A DNA stretch of 64,000 nucleotides, from assembly GCA_039105265.1 (NCBI GenBank), contig JAPFFF010000001.1:10664001-10728000 (forward strand), in the 5' to 3' direction. Numbering within the stretch: position 1 is the stretch's first letter; each line of letters begins with the position of its first letter. The position numbers and the translations under genes were made by a program. Positions 42,488 through 52,632 of the stretch are shown here, piece by piece. This stretch comes from Tritrichomonas musculus (Eukaryota; Parabasalia; Tritrichomonadida; Tritrichomonadidae). The notes beneath the pieces are model-generated. The model made no database searches. It was not told the origin of the DNA and saw only the letters and a program-made list of their open reading frames with translations.

Positions 42488-42733
42488 ATGAATAGTGCAA
42501 TTAAAGGTTTGAGTTGTGATACATCAGCTTTACACGCTCAGTTTCGAATAGTTAAAGACAAGATATTCAATGAATGTATGAATTCTGAAGATGATGCATT
42601 AAACGGAAAGTTTGATAAGATGATTCACATATTGTCGATATATAAACAACTATTTAATGATATTGAATCGATTAAAATACAATTAAGAGCTATTGATGAA
42701 CGTATCAAATCAGCTGAACAAATGACTTTGTAA
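42488..42733 (+). CDS. Polinton small helical protein (81 aa)
   Basis: Helical throughout with a coiled-coil C-terminus (FNDIESIKIQLRAIDERIKS). No family. It follows the previous gene by 38 bases on the same strand. Confidence 0.45.
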   Translation: MNSAIKGLSCDTSALHAQFRIVKDKIFNECMNSEDDALNGKFDKMIHILSIYKQLFNDIESIKIQLRAIDERIKSAEQMTL

Positions 42734-42759
42734 ATGAATCATTGAATGACTCATCATTA

Positions 42760-43359
42760 ATGTTGTTTTATTTTTATTCAAATGTCTTTCAAAACCGTGC
42801 ACGTATTCTTTCCAGTGAAAATGATGCATCAGTTAAGCAGGAACAATCAACCAGTATTAATATAAACATCAAACCAAAGCAACCACAACCAGTTGAATAT
42901 CCATCAGTTCAACCATTACCACAATCATCTCAAGCCACAAATTTTACTATACCTCAGATGAGTGGAGTATATCAATCACAGCATCCAACAAACAACGTTT
43001 CCCTAGAAAGAGGTATCAGTGATATTGGAGCTGATATAACAGAACTTGAAACCAAAAACAAATTCCTTGAGATATTGTTATCAATCTATGAAACAAACCC
43101 AATAAAAGTCAATGATTTATTGATTTGTCATTCAAATACATTAATGGAACTCATCAAATTACTAACACAAGCAGATAAAGTTGAATTGATTGTCAATGAT
43201 GATTGTGCGTGTAATGGTTGCGTTTCTCGTTCCAAATATCTTTTAATTGATAGGATATTGGTGTACAAAAATAATGAATCAAATGACTTGAAATACAAAT
43301 ATAATAGCATTTATACCGAACTCATTAGACACAACATTTCATTAAAAACATGTATTTAA
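42760..43359 (+). CDS. Polinton protein of unknown function (~199 aa)
   Basis: Called from the first in-frame ATG at 42760; the frame extends upstream only to a TTG. A Pro/Gln/Ser-rich middle (about 25-85) links a short hydrophobic start to a helical C-terminal half with a CACNGC motif that could bind a metal. No family recognised. Confidence 0.45.
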   Translation: MLFYFYSNVFQNRARILSSENDASVKQEQSTSININIKPKQPQPVEYPSVQPLPQSSQATNFTIPQMSGVYQSQHPTNNVSLERGISDIGADITELETKNKFLEILLSIYETNPIKVNDLLICHSNTLMELIKLLTQADKVELIVNDDCACNGCVSRSKYLLIDRILVYKNNESNDLKYKYNSIYTELIRHNISLKTCI

Positions 43360-43525
43360 AAACTAATAAATGATATATGAAATATTAGTTGTTTCATTAT
43401 TAACAGGTTTATTTTTAGTGAAGATTGTTGAAGTATCTTTAATGATGCCTGACAAAGAACCAGAACTCAGTGAAGAGATAAGAACAAAAATGTATTCATG
43501 AAGAGCTTTAACGAAAACTAAAGAA

Positions 43526-44470
43526 ATGAAAGGTTTCATGAAACCCACTCAGTTTAATTACAAAGAGATTTTATTCTCTAGTGGTTCTGATTATGATGAT
43601 GACCAAATGAGTTTTGCATTTGAATATGAATCATTCAAGCCAACTGTTAATGAAACAACATTTAATATTGATGATGAGATGAATAAAGCATATCAACGCA
43701 ATGAATCAAAAATAAAGAATGAATCAATCAGACCAATCGCAAACGGTATTTATTCATATTACAATTCATTGAACATACTCGTTGGTCAGCAAGGTAAAGG
43801 AAAGAGTCATATAATGCTACGAGATGTTATTCAAATGTCTCGAATGAAGAACGCTGGCTTTCATTTAATTGTTTATGTATCACGAAACGGAACAATCAAT
43901 GATGCAACATTCGAAAGCCAACGCGAATTGATACAGCTACCAATAAAAACTGTTGCTGACAGCAATGCTGAAGAATATCTTAAACAGCTTGATTTATATA
44001 AAGAATTGTATAACAAATATTCATCAACACCAAAAATAGTAATCGAAGGGACGGAGTCCCCTTTTGCGAAGCAAAATGAAAAGAAGTTAAACGATATGTT
44101 TGAGTTTCTTCATATCAATAAACTAGGTCAACCAAATAAACCACTAAATACTATCATTCTTTGTGAAGACTTCTTGAAATCGAAACTAATTAAATCATCC
44201 TATTTTATCAATACCATCAGTCAGCTTCGACATAAGAATCTAATCATATTCGTTAACATCCAGTTCTTCAAAGCTTTAACAACAGAATGGAAAAATAATG
44301 CAACATCATTCTTCATCTTTAGTGGTTATTCACGACAGAAACTCGGCTACATATATCAACAAGTTCCATTTCCAATAGATTTCGAAGAGCTATGGAATCG
44401 ATACAGAACAATGAAAGCGCATCAATTCGTTTTAATCAATGTTCGAACTAATAACCTTTCATTCATCTAA
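43526..44470 (+). CDS. Polinton DNA-packaging ATPase (A32/FtsK-HerA-like)
   Basis: 314 residues. Walker A GQQGKGKSH (about 87-95) follows the hydrophobic strand YYNSLNILV. Walker B is in NTIILCEDF (about 209-217), and a later strand, KNLIIFVNIQFF, fits the sensor position. Such ATPases pump the genome into the capsid in Polintons, virophages and poxviruses. Within it, at 44048-44076, the coding sequence (EGTESPFAKQNEK) is formed by a double-hairpin repeat also found after the capsid gene. It overlaps the tail of the convergent gene at 44459 by 12 bases. Confidence 0.85.
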   Translation: MKGFMKPTQFNYKEILFSSGSDYDDDQMSFAFEYESFKPTVNETTFNIDDEMNKAYQRNESKIKNESIRPIANGIYSYYNSLNILVGQQGKGKSHIMLRDVIQMSRMKNAGFHLIVYVSRNGTINDATFESQRELIQLPIKTVADSNAEEYLKQLDLYKELYNKYSSTPKIVIEGTESPFAKQNEKKLNDMFEFLHINKLGQPNKPLNTIILCEDFLKSKLIKSSYFINTISQLRHKNLIIFVNIQFFKALTTEWKNNATSFFIFSGYSRQKLGYIYQQVPFPIDFEELWNRYRTMKAHQFVLINVRTNNLSFI

Positions 44471-44923
44471 TACAATTTGTTGTTGAACACCAACAAACAG
44501 TTGAGGTGTATTGATATTATATTTTTGTCTCATCTGTTCAATCAATTCCTTTGTTTTCTTATCTGTTGCTTTCCTTATGCTGTAATTATAATACTTATAT
44601 TCTTTGAATGATTGTTCTTCACTTGAACCTTCAACGAAGAATTCAATGGATGTTGTTGATATTCTTCTTCTAACATTTGATGTAAGTGTTATGTATTCAA
44701 GACCGAGTTCAACAATCTTATCATGATAGAATCGTTTGAATTCATTCTCTTTGTTCTTCAATGATATGTACATCACTTTAGCTTTATATGTAGCCTTTCC
44801 ACTTGGTATTGGATATCTATCACACAATATTGAGAAATCACATTGTTTAAACTTCTCTGTTTCATCCAGCATATCAATCAATGAATTGATGTAATCATAA
44901 ACCTTTGGTGTTGACATTTTCAT
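44459..44923 (-). CDS. Polinton protein of unknown function (154 aa)
   Basis: Mixed alpha/beta, basic, no known motif (CDRYPIPSGKATYKAKVMYI; TSNVRRRISTTSIEFFVEG). It is the last gene before the right subterminal minisatellites and reads toward the ATPase gene. No function can be given. Confidence 0.5.
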   Translation of the reverse strand: MKMSTPKVYDYINSLIDMLDETEKFKQCDFSILCDRYPIPSGKATYKAKVMYISLKNKENEFKRFYHDKIVELGLEYITLTSNVRRRISTTSIEFFVEGSSEEQSFKEYKYYNYSIRKATDKKTKELIEQMRQKYNINTPQLFVGVQQQIVLDE

Positions 44924-44974
44924 TTAATTAAAAATAAAAATAAATTTAATGATATGTATCATATGAAACAATTA

Positions 44975-45175
44975 GTATCACATGAGGAAATAGGTATCAC
45001 ATGAGATAAAAGGTATCACATGAGATAAAAGGTATCACATGAGGAAAAAGGTAGCTTATGAGGAAAAAGGTAGCTTATGAGGAAAAAGGTAGCTTATGAG
45101 GAAAAAGGTAGCTTATGAGGAAAAAGGTAGCTTATGAGGAAAAGGTAGCTTATGAGGAAAAAGGTATCACACTAA
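44975..45175 (+). repeat. Subterminal tandem repeats, 19-bp class, in the Polinton right arm
   Basis: Two related units alternate in blocks: AGGTATCACATGAGATAAA (about four copies) and AGGTAGCTTATGAGGAAAA (about seven copies), both close to 19 bp. They are absent from the left arm. They could be a replication or segregation element or simply array growth. Confidence 0.85.
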
Positions 45176-45185
45176 ATAAAAGGTA

Positions 45186-45724
45186 TCACATGAGTCATCA
45201 ACAAGATATTCAACAATAACAACAAGATTTTCAACAACAACATGGTTCTTCAACAACAAGATTTTTCAACAACAACATGGTTCTTCAACAACAAGATTTT
45301 TCAACAACAACATGGTTCTTCAACAACAAGATTTTTCAACAACAACATGGTTCTTCAACAACAACAAGATTTTTCAACAACAACAACAAGATTTTTCAAC
45401 AACAACAACAAGGTTTTTCAACAACAACAAGGTTCTTCAACAACAACAAGGTTCTTCAACAACAACAAGGTTTTTCAACAACAACATGGTTCTTCAACAA
45501 CAACATGGTTCTTCAACAACAACATGGTTCTTCAACAACAAGATTTTTCAACAACAACATGGTTCTTCAACAACAACATGGTTCTTCAACAACAACAAGG
45601 TTTTTCAACAACAACAAGGTTTTTCAACAACAACATGGTTCTTCAACAACAACATGGTTCTTCAACAACAACAAGGTTTTTCAACAACAACATGGTTCTT
45701 CAACAACAACATGGTTCTTTATAA
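45186..45724 (+). repeat. Subterminal CAACAA-rich minisatellite in the Polinton right arm
   Basis: Built from TTCAACAACAACATGG and TTCAACAACAAGATTT pieces, in places as 35-bp units. All three forward frames stay open and would encode Gln/Asn/Thr/Phe repeats. That is a property of the unit lengths, so no gene is called. Confidence 0.85.
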
Positions 45725-45998
45725 ATAAAATTTTTTTTCCTAACCGGCTAGCTTTTCAGGCGTTCGACAACGTTTCTGATGACCTTTAGCATTCTCATTG
45801 ACTACCAGAACTGGCTACGTTCCAGCTTGTCTCGATGTCGTTTCGGTCTCGCCCCGATTTCAGAATTAAATAATAATAATATTTTTTATCTTTGCTATAT
45901 ACAAATATTTTTTAAAAATAATTTTTTATTTTCGCAAATTCTAAAAACAATATAAAACAAGTATAAATATATTAGGAATAATAAATAAACACAAACTG
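45725..45998. other. Polinton right-arm spacer
   Basis: Holds a short GC-richer segment (about 45740-45865) with no gene, then AT-rich sequence up to the right terminal repeat. Confidence 0.4.
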
Positions 45999-46456
45999 CA
46001 TCAGCTTGAGAATGAATTAAATGAACTGTCTAATAAATGAACATCAATTGATGGTAATCATTAAATGAGTTCATATTATTTTTGTTCATTAGTCGTGTTG
46101 ACGGCGGGCTTTAGCCCCGACGGAAACCGACTGATATATACTACTAAAACAAGTTCAAAGATGTAAATTCTAAAATGAAGATTCAAAGTGGCGACCGTCA
46201 ATCTCAATTTTATCTCACCCCACCAAAAAATAAAAAATTTTTGAAAGTTCTATTTTTCGGTATTTTTCGTTGTTGTTATTTTTGGGAGTTTGTCAATTTA
46301 TTCAAAATTTGTCTATGCCATTTTGTGAAAGTTTCGAGGGCTAATTTTGAAAAAGTGGCGATTTTTTGAGTCGTGGGGCTGAGGTTTGGGGTCTGTAAAC
46401 CCTATGACAAGGGGGTCATTTTATCTCACCCCACCAAATCAACGCCCTATCTCTCT
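45999..46456 (-). repeat. Polinton right terminal inverted repeat
   Basis: Exact-looking reverse complement of 25017-25474. The 64-codon frame at 46175-46369 is identical to its mirror in the left TIR. It ends CCCTATCTCTCT followed by the AATGTT target duplication. Confidence 0.95.
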
Positions 46457-47768
46457 AATGTTGTTAGCATCGATGTTTGTATGTTGTCAGCATCGATGTT
46501 TGTATGTTGTTAGCATCAATGTTTATCTGTTGTTAGTATCGATGTTTATCTGTTGTTAGCATCGATGTTTGTCTGTTGTAAGCATCGATGTTTATCTGTT
46601 GTTAGCATCGATGTTTATCTGTTGTTAGTATCGATGTTTGTATGTTGTTAGCATCGATGTTTATCTGTTGTTAGCATCGATGTTTATCTGTTGTAAGCAT
46701 CGATGTTTTTCTGTTGTCAGCATCGATGTTTGAATGTTGTTAGCATCGATGTTTGTATGTTGTTAGCATCGATGTTTTTCTGTTGTTAGCATTGATGTTT
46801 GAATGTTGTAAGCATCGATGTTTGTATGTTGTCAGCATCGATGTTTGTATGTTGTTAGCATCAATGTTTATCTGTTGTTAGTATCGATGTTTGTATGTTG
46901 TTAGCATCGATGTTTATCTGTTGTTAGCATCGATGTTTGTCTGTTGTAAGCATCGATGTTTATCTGTTGTTAGCATCGATGTTTATCTGTTGTTAGTATC
47001 GATGTTTGTATGTTGTTAGCATCGATGTTTATCTGTTGTTAGCATCAATGTTTGTCTGTTGTAAGCATCGATGTTTATCTGTTGTTAGCATCGATGTTTA
47101 TCTGTTGTAAGCATCGATGTTTTTCTGTTGTCAGCATCGATGTTTGAATGTTGTTAGCATCGATGTTTGTATGTTGTTAGCATCGATGTTTTTCTGTTGT
47201 TAGCATTGATGTTTGAATGTTGTTAGCATCGATGTTTGTATGTTGTCAGCATCGATGTTTGTATGTTGTTAGCATCAATGTTTATCTGTTGTTAGTATCG
47301 ATGTTTGTATGTTGTTAGCATCGATGTTTATCTGTTGTTAGCATCGATGTTTGTCTGTTGTAAGCATCGATGTTTGTCTGTTGTAAGCATCGATGTTTAT
47401 CTGTTGTTAGCATCGATGTTTATCTGTTGTTAGTATCGATGTTTGTATGTTGTTAGCATCGATGTTTATCTGTTGTAAGCATCGATGTTTGTCTGTTGTA
47501 AGCATCGATGTTTATCTGTTGTTAGCATCGATGTTTGTATGTTGTTAGCATCGATGTTTATCTGTTGTTAGCATCGATGTTTATCTGTTGTTAGTATCGA
47601 TGTTTGTATGTTGTTAGCATCGATGTTTATCTGTTGTAAGCATCGATGTTTGTCTGTTGTAAGCATCGATGTTTATCTGTTGTTAGCATCGATGTTTATC
47701 TGTTGTTAGTATCGATGTTTGTATGTTGTTAGCATCAATATTTATCTGTTGCTAGCATCAATGTTTGT
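46457..47768 (+). repeat. 23-bp minisatellite, right block (~57 units)
   Basis: Continuation of the array at 24258-25016 after the Polinton. Same 23-bp unit (AGCATCGATGTTT core) with higher-order copying: runs of 10-15 units recur almost exactly, for example around 46860-47160 and 47270-47480. Variants such as AGTATCGATG mark the sub-families. Confidence 0.95.
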
Positions 47769-47820
47769 CAATATTTAAGATAATATTATCTGGCGGTAGG
47801 ATTATCTGGTTGTGGAATTT

Positions 47821-48153
47821 TGATCAACTAAAGTATAGTTAGTCTTTTCTGAAGAACCTTCAAAAAGTGGAAATCATTCAGAAAAAATAATCTAAATAAA
47901 ATAATTGAAAAAAAAAAACAAATCTTTTTATATTTTTACATAATTTTTAGACTACATACCGCCTAGCGGACGTCGAGCGAGGCTGAACGAAGCGAAGCCG
48001 AGTCGAGATCCCGCGGCTGGCGGTAAGAATCGGTAAAAATTTTTGTAACATAAAAAGATTATTTTATTATTTTTTTTATTTGATTATTTTTTCAGAATGA
48101 TTTCCACTTTTTGAAGGTTCTTCAGAAAAGAATAACTATATTTGAGTTGATCC
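47821..48153. mobile_element. Palindromic MITE with GC-rich centre, copy 1
   Basis: 333 bp. The arms of about 130 bp are reverse complements; the ends are GATCAACTAAAGTATAG and its mirror GTTGATCC. A perfect 8-bp duplication, TGGAATTT, flanks it (47813-47820 and 48154-48161). The centre (about 47960-48023) is strikingly GC-rich, with GAGCGAGGCTGAACGAAGCG and CCGCGGCTGGCGG. A second copy lies at 54586-54916. An 8-bp duplication fits hAT-type mobilisation. Confidence 0.9.
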
Positions 48154-48177
48154 TGGAATTTATCTGGCTATGAGATT

Positions 48178-48339
48178 AAACTATTTTATTTCTTTTTGAT
48201 AAATTAATTAAAAAAAAAAAAAAATAAAATAAAAAAAAAAAAAAAAAAATAAAAAAATTAAATTCTATGAGCTTTATGAAAAAAATAACTGAAAATTTTT
48301 TTTATTAAAATATCTTAATCAAAAAGAAATAAAATAGTT
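48178..48339. mobile_element. 162-bp AT-only MITE
   Basis: Inverted ends AACTATTTTATTTCTTTTTG (48178) and CAAAAAGAAATAAAATAGTT (to 48339), with TA on both sides. The interior is almost pure A/T with long A runs. It lies 16 bases after the target duplication of the palindromic MITE. Confidence 0.65.
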
Positions 48340-49029
48340 TACAATTATTATTACAAATGCAAATAATAATATACTTAAATTAATTATTATCCAAAATATT
48401 TTAAAACAATATGATGGCTGGATAAGTTCAGGTCTTATTTTTTTGGGGTTTTGTTTTATTATATTAAGATAAATATATATTCATATATATTTCAATGCAA
48501 TATTTAGTTTTTGTAAATTTTATTAAGTTTTCTCAAATAGAAATGCTTATTTTCTTAACTTTTTTGTCCATTTTTTAAATTGAGAGGAATACATCCTAAT
48601 TCTCAGAATTTAATAAAATCAATCAAAACATATATTTAATAAAGCTTTATCAATTAATTGAATTGATAGTCAAATATTAAAAACATCTTTGGCCATAAAT
48701 AAATAGCATTTTAAAAGCTATACGGTAAGGAATTTGTATTTTACTATTTCAATTTAGATTGATCTCAACCTTATTTTCAAAGCCAAACATTCATGATAGA
48801 AATCACTGAGTTTAACAAGCATTTTAAGCTCAGAAATTTGTTATCATGGGCATTTAACTGGTAAAATCCGTAAATTATGAGATAAAAAAAATTAGAATTC
48901 CAGAAATGAGGCATTACAAAGTTGTAGTTTTGCGATCAATAGTTCTGGAACAAAAATATTATGGCTCTTGAATCCATAAAAATCGAAGAACGCTTGGAAA
49001 TTAAAAGATCATCTCGAAGCCTAGGTTGT
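48340..49029. other. Gene-free spacer
   Basis: AT-rich with no repeat or open frame that I can support, apart from slightly less biased sequence from about 48880. Confidence 0.4.
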
Positions 49030-49101
49030 GAAGCTCCCTGCAGAAGAGTTTCGCAATCTAGGCACTCAAGAATCAAATTAAACGAAGCTCCCTGCAGAAG
49101 A
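49030..49101 (+). repeat. Imperfect 54-bp tandem duplication
   Basis: GAAGCTCCCTGCAGAAGA occurs at 49030-49047 and 49084-49101, and each copy is followed by a CGCAATCT word. The surrounding 48.9-49.16 kb is GC-richer than the region. It may be a remnant of an unknown element. Confidence 0.6.
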
Positions 49102-49159
49102 ACCCCGCAATCTGATTCATGATGCCAAGAATAAAAATGGCGCCGTTTAAACAAGCCAA

Positions 49160-50292
49160 AAGGCCAATTATTTAAAGCTAAAACCGCCTTTTGATTTCAA
49201 AAAGTTTGTTTATTCAAAAAGTTGTACTTTTGTGAGCTGCTCTCAAATCAAAAAACGTATTTTTTGATCGTTTTCGCCTCAAAAAAATCTTCCAAATTTC
49301 AATACTTTTTCCTTTCGCCTATCACATATATAATATTATTTATTTTTATTTTTTGGCTAAATATATGATTTGATTTTATTCTATTTAAATGGAGATAAAT
49401 TTAGATATTTTATAAAAAATTTTTATACAATTATTTCAATTCTATTTCAAATTAAATATAATTTTGAATTCATGTATCGGAAATTTGTCAACTTTTTGAT
49501 AGTATAATTTTACATTCGAACTTTTTTTTATCATTCTATTATATAGTACACATATATTTTGTTTCAATTACAGACATTTGTTTTTCATTATTTTAAATTT
49601 TCTTCACAAATATATAAAAAACAACTTTTTAAGAGATTATGTTTTCAAAATAAAAATTTTAAACATCCATTTGATGATTTAGAGAGACAAAAGACTTTTT
49701 TAGGAGCAATACGACCATTGCATTTTTTAACGATATGTACAAATTCGATATTTGCCAGCTCGACAATAATTTCCACTACCATATTGTAATTTTCATTGAA
49801 TTAGATTATCTCTCAGATTATTCCACTGTACCATATTTTTTGGTGCAAATCTTAGTAGTTTTATCTCAGTCATCCATTTTTCTATTGCCCTCTATCAATA
49901 CATACATATCATTTTCATACATTTCACGACTCCTTCTACTAGATTATTAATTCAAGTCATAAACAAAAAAATGGCCGCATAAAAGAGATTATTGCACAAT
50001 TTCTGTCAACACATGAGCGTTAGAATAGCCAAGTCCAATAATGGGTAATGTTTTTTTGGACCATTCAAAAGTGAATAAAAGTTAAACTTTTTGATAATAT
50101 GCTATAACTTTTTGAATTTTTTTTGAGCGTTTGGGTAAACTATTTTTGTTCTTGGACTATGTTTTTTTGGGGTCACAGGTTCGATTCCCATCTTCTAGTC
50201 AAAAATTTTTTGGGTAACTTTTTTCTGGACAATCAGTATAAGACACACTTTTTCTTAGAAGCTGTAATTACTTTCAAACAAGAAAAGGTTAT
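49160..50292. other. Gene-free region before a transposase remnant
   Basis: Contains several TCAAAAAGTT/AACTTTTTGA words (49197, 49214, 49490, 50085, 50106) and a GGTTCGATTCC box at 50178-50188. Open frames of about 70 codons at 49559-49950 overlap one another and show no domain; they may be decayed sequence of the pogo-type element whose 3' part follows. Confidence 0.4.
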
Positions 50293-50775
50293 ATGACCAT
50301 TTTGTCAACGGTTGTTTGGGTTAGAAATTGTCTTGCACCTTACGTAGAATTTGTAAGATTAATTATAGGTCAAGAACAACGATGTGTAATCATTACAGAT
50401 GGTCTGAAAGCACATTTTCATCAAATTGTTCTTGATGAGCTCGAGAAAATCGGAAACATATCTGTGATACCAATACCATCCCATTCGAGCCATTTGGCAC
50501 AAATGCTTGATGTTTCGGTCTTCAATGTTTTTAAAGGGAATTATATGTCAACTCCCAGTAGTTCTTTATATAAATCGTTGTTTACGCGAAAATTGATGCA
50601 CATTAAAAAGGCTTACCAAAGCACAGTTACTGAAGAGTTAATTAAGTCTGGCTGGGAAAAAGCAGGTTTCGAATTAGTTATAGACAATGGTGAAATAACA
50701 TCTTACACATTTTCTGAGAAATTTAAAGATATGTTGAGTACTGAAGTTCTTCATAAAGAGCCTCTTGAAGAATGA
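50293..50775 (+). pseudogene. Pogo-type (DDE_1) transposase, 3' fragment
   Basis: 160 residues matching the catalytic half of pogo/Tigger-type transposases. VIITDGLKAHFH carries the second aspartate, and SHSSHLAQMLDVSVFNVFKG carries the third, corresponding to the usual 'QPLDvgvF' motif, with 36 residues between them. The first aspartate, the DNA-binding domain and the N-terminal half are not present upstream in frame, so this is a 5'-truncated remnant. It differs from the intact pogo-like transposase at 52633, so it belongs to another family. Confidence 0.75.
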
Positions 50776-52005
50776 TAAAAATTGTTTTATTTTAAAACAT
50801 GTAATCGGAAATAACATTTCCTGTGATAATTAAATTAATATTTAATAAAGAAAAAATCATGATCCTCAATTATTTTTCGTTTATTAACATTTTATGAGAA
50901 TCTGATATAATATCATATTTTTCTCTAAAATATAAATTTTGGTATTTTTAAACAGAATACAAAACATATTATATATATCTCAAATATTATTACTTGAAAC
51001 CTATCATATAATGAGATATTCAACAAAAAAATATAAAAAACGATTAAAATCCTTTCAATATTTTTTTTTTTTTAAATTTTAAATGTGAAGTGTTCCGATT
51101 CCCAATCTTACGTTCTTGGCCAATCTTACGGGACTATATAGCAAAATAAACCGGTAAAATTTTATAGGCATTTATTTTCGCGTGGTGTAAAATATACGTT
51201 AAGAAAATTCAATAAATTAATCAGAAAAAATTTGTGAATGGAAAATTCTTGGCTATTCAAAAAATGACAATTCTTTTTTTCTCTCTCAATTTATTCAAAA
51301 AGCTCTTTTTGTCTATACGTTTATTTCCGTTTATAATTTATATTTTGTAGAAAAGTGCATTTTTCTCATTTTTGATTTGTATTTAAGTATTCCTTTTGGT
51401 GAATTATTAATACTGATAGTATCATCTTGTTATTTATTGAACTAATAAAGATTGCATTTTTTTGGGCATTTTTGAATATCAAATATCTTTTCATAAACTT
51501 AATATTCATATTATGTTTATTATTGAAAACTGAAACATATCATCCAATATAGAGAAATATCATAATCAAAGTTGATAATTGATGTAAAGGTTTTGGGCAG
51601 TTCTCAAAAAGTTTGATCAATTTTTGCGTTTTTTGAACTTTTTTGAATGATGCAATTCAATTTGATATTTCATACTGGGCACATATGTTATACGTGCAGT
51701 GTATAATATGTATTCACCGAATTAAGACATTTTATTTTTTTGACGGTTTACATTTTTTTTTTTTTTTCGGAAATATTTTTTGCTTTTTTTTAATAAAAAG
51801 CATTGTGAAACTATTTTATTTTTTATTTTATTATAAAATATATAATTTTTTTCATCAAAATATTATTATTCATTGAGATATTGGGCAAACAAAAAAGATT
51901 AAAAAAGCTAAACGTTTTTATTTTTTTATAGATTCATAAAGAAAGTAACTTTAAAATCGCAGATGCGTAGATACTGATTTATAAATGCATTTATAAATTC
52001 ATTCT
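50776..52005. other. Gene-free region between transposase genes
   Basis: Holds a piece (51255-51335) related to the left part of the element at 20899-22430 (TGACAATTCTTTTTTT and ACGTTTATTTCCG). The words CAATCTTACG near 51100-51130 are duplicated. No gene. Confidence 0.45.
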
Positions 52006-52180
52006 TTGATCCATTAATGCTTCTCAGACAGCAGATCACAATTTTCAGATTCAATTTTAAGTCCTTGTCCTCAGCTACTTAATCTCAAGTGACAGATTCG
52101 CATTCCCAGAAGAATAATCTCATCCTTTGATCCATTAAAGTTTCTCAGACAGCAGATCACAATTTTCAGATTCAATTTTA
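52006..52180 (+). repeat. Two ~54-bp direct repeats upstream of the pogo-like gene
   Basis: TTTGATCCATTAA, then TTCTCAGACAGCAGATCACA, then ATTTTCAGATTCAATTTTA occur at 52006-52059 and 52126-52180 with very few differences. Further loose AGATT/CAGAT words continue to about 52370. They could be subterminal transposase-binding repeats. Confidence 0.7.
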
Positions 52181-52632
52181 GATAATTGATTCTCTAATAA
52201 CAGATAAATAATTTCAAATAAAGAATATCATATTCACAGCTTTAAAAACAAAGATTATCATATGCATTTGAGCATCTGATGAAAAAATCTAATATATAAT
52301 TATCATTCACAGATATTGATACAGAGAAGAAAGATTCTCAGATACTGACGCAAAGATTATCAAATTCTTAATATCCCATCTTTTTTATTCGTTTATCTTT
52401 GTATTCATAAGTTTTTTTTTACGTTTAAGATATTTTGAATACTATTTTTTGCGTTTATAAAAAATTGAATAGAATTGATGATGTACGTTTAGAATATTTT
52501 TGTATTCATCCATTACGTTTATTAAAAACTCATTCGATTTGAAAACATAAAATTAAACGTTCTTAGTCGTTTATTATTTTTTGAAATAAAAAAGTGATTC
52601 TCTCGTTTCATATCATTTTTTTGTCGAGTTCA

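Larger units (their letters stand above)
25017..46456. mobile_element. Polinton/Maverick element, protist (trichomonad) type
   Basis: 21,440 bp flanked by a perfect 6-bp target duplication, AATGTT (25011-25016 and 46457-46462), the size typical of Polintons. The ends begin AGAGAGATAGGGCG and form 458-bp inverted repeats. Parts recognised: family B DNA polymerase (protein-primed type), retroviral-type integrase, packaging ATPase, probable double jelly-roll capsid protein, fibre-like protein, HNH endonuclease and a set of small unknown proteins; no cysteine protease was recognised. Genes lie on both strands with almost no spacing and are less AT-rich than the surroundings. The two ends show no differences I could find, so the insertion is recent. 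It looks nearly whole, with about three breaks. Confidence 0.95.

Noticed and set aside
45242-45789. Gln/Asn/Thr/Phe-rich proteins in three overlapping frames
   Set aside because: All three frames of the CAACAA array are open, so openness is not evidence of a gene.
50100-50200. tRNA gene
   Set aside because: Only a B-box-like word is present; the T stem pairs poorly and no A box or acceptor stem is visible.
52594-52632. Extended N-terminus of the pogo-like transposase
   Set aside because: It begins with GTG; the ATG at 52633 is used instead.
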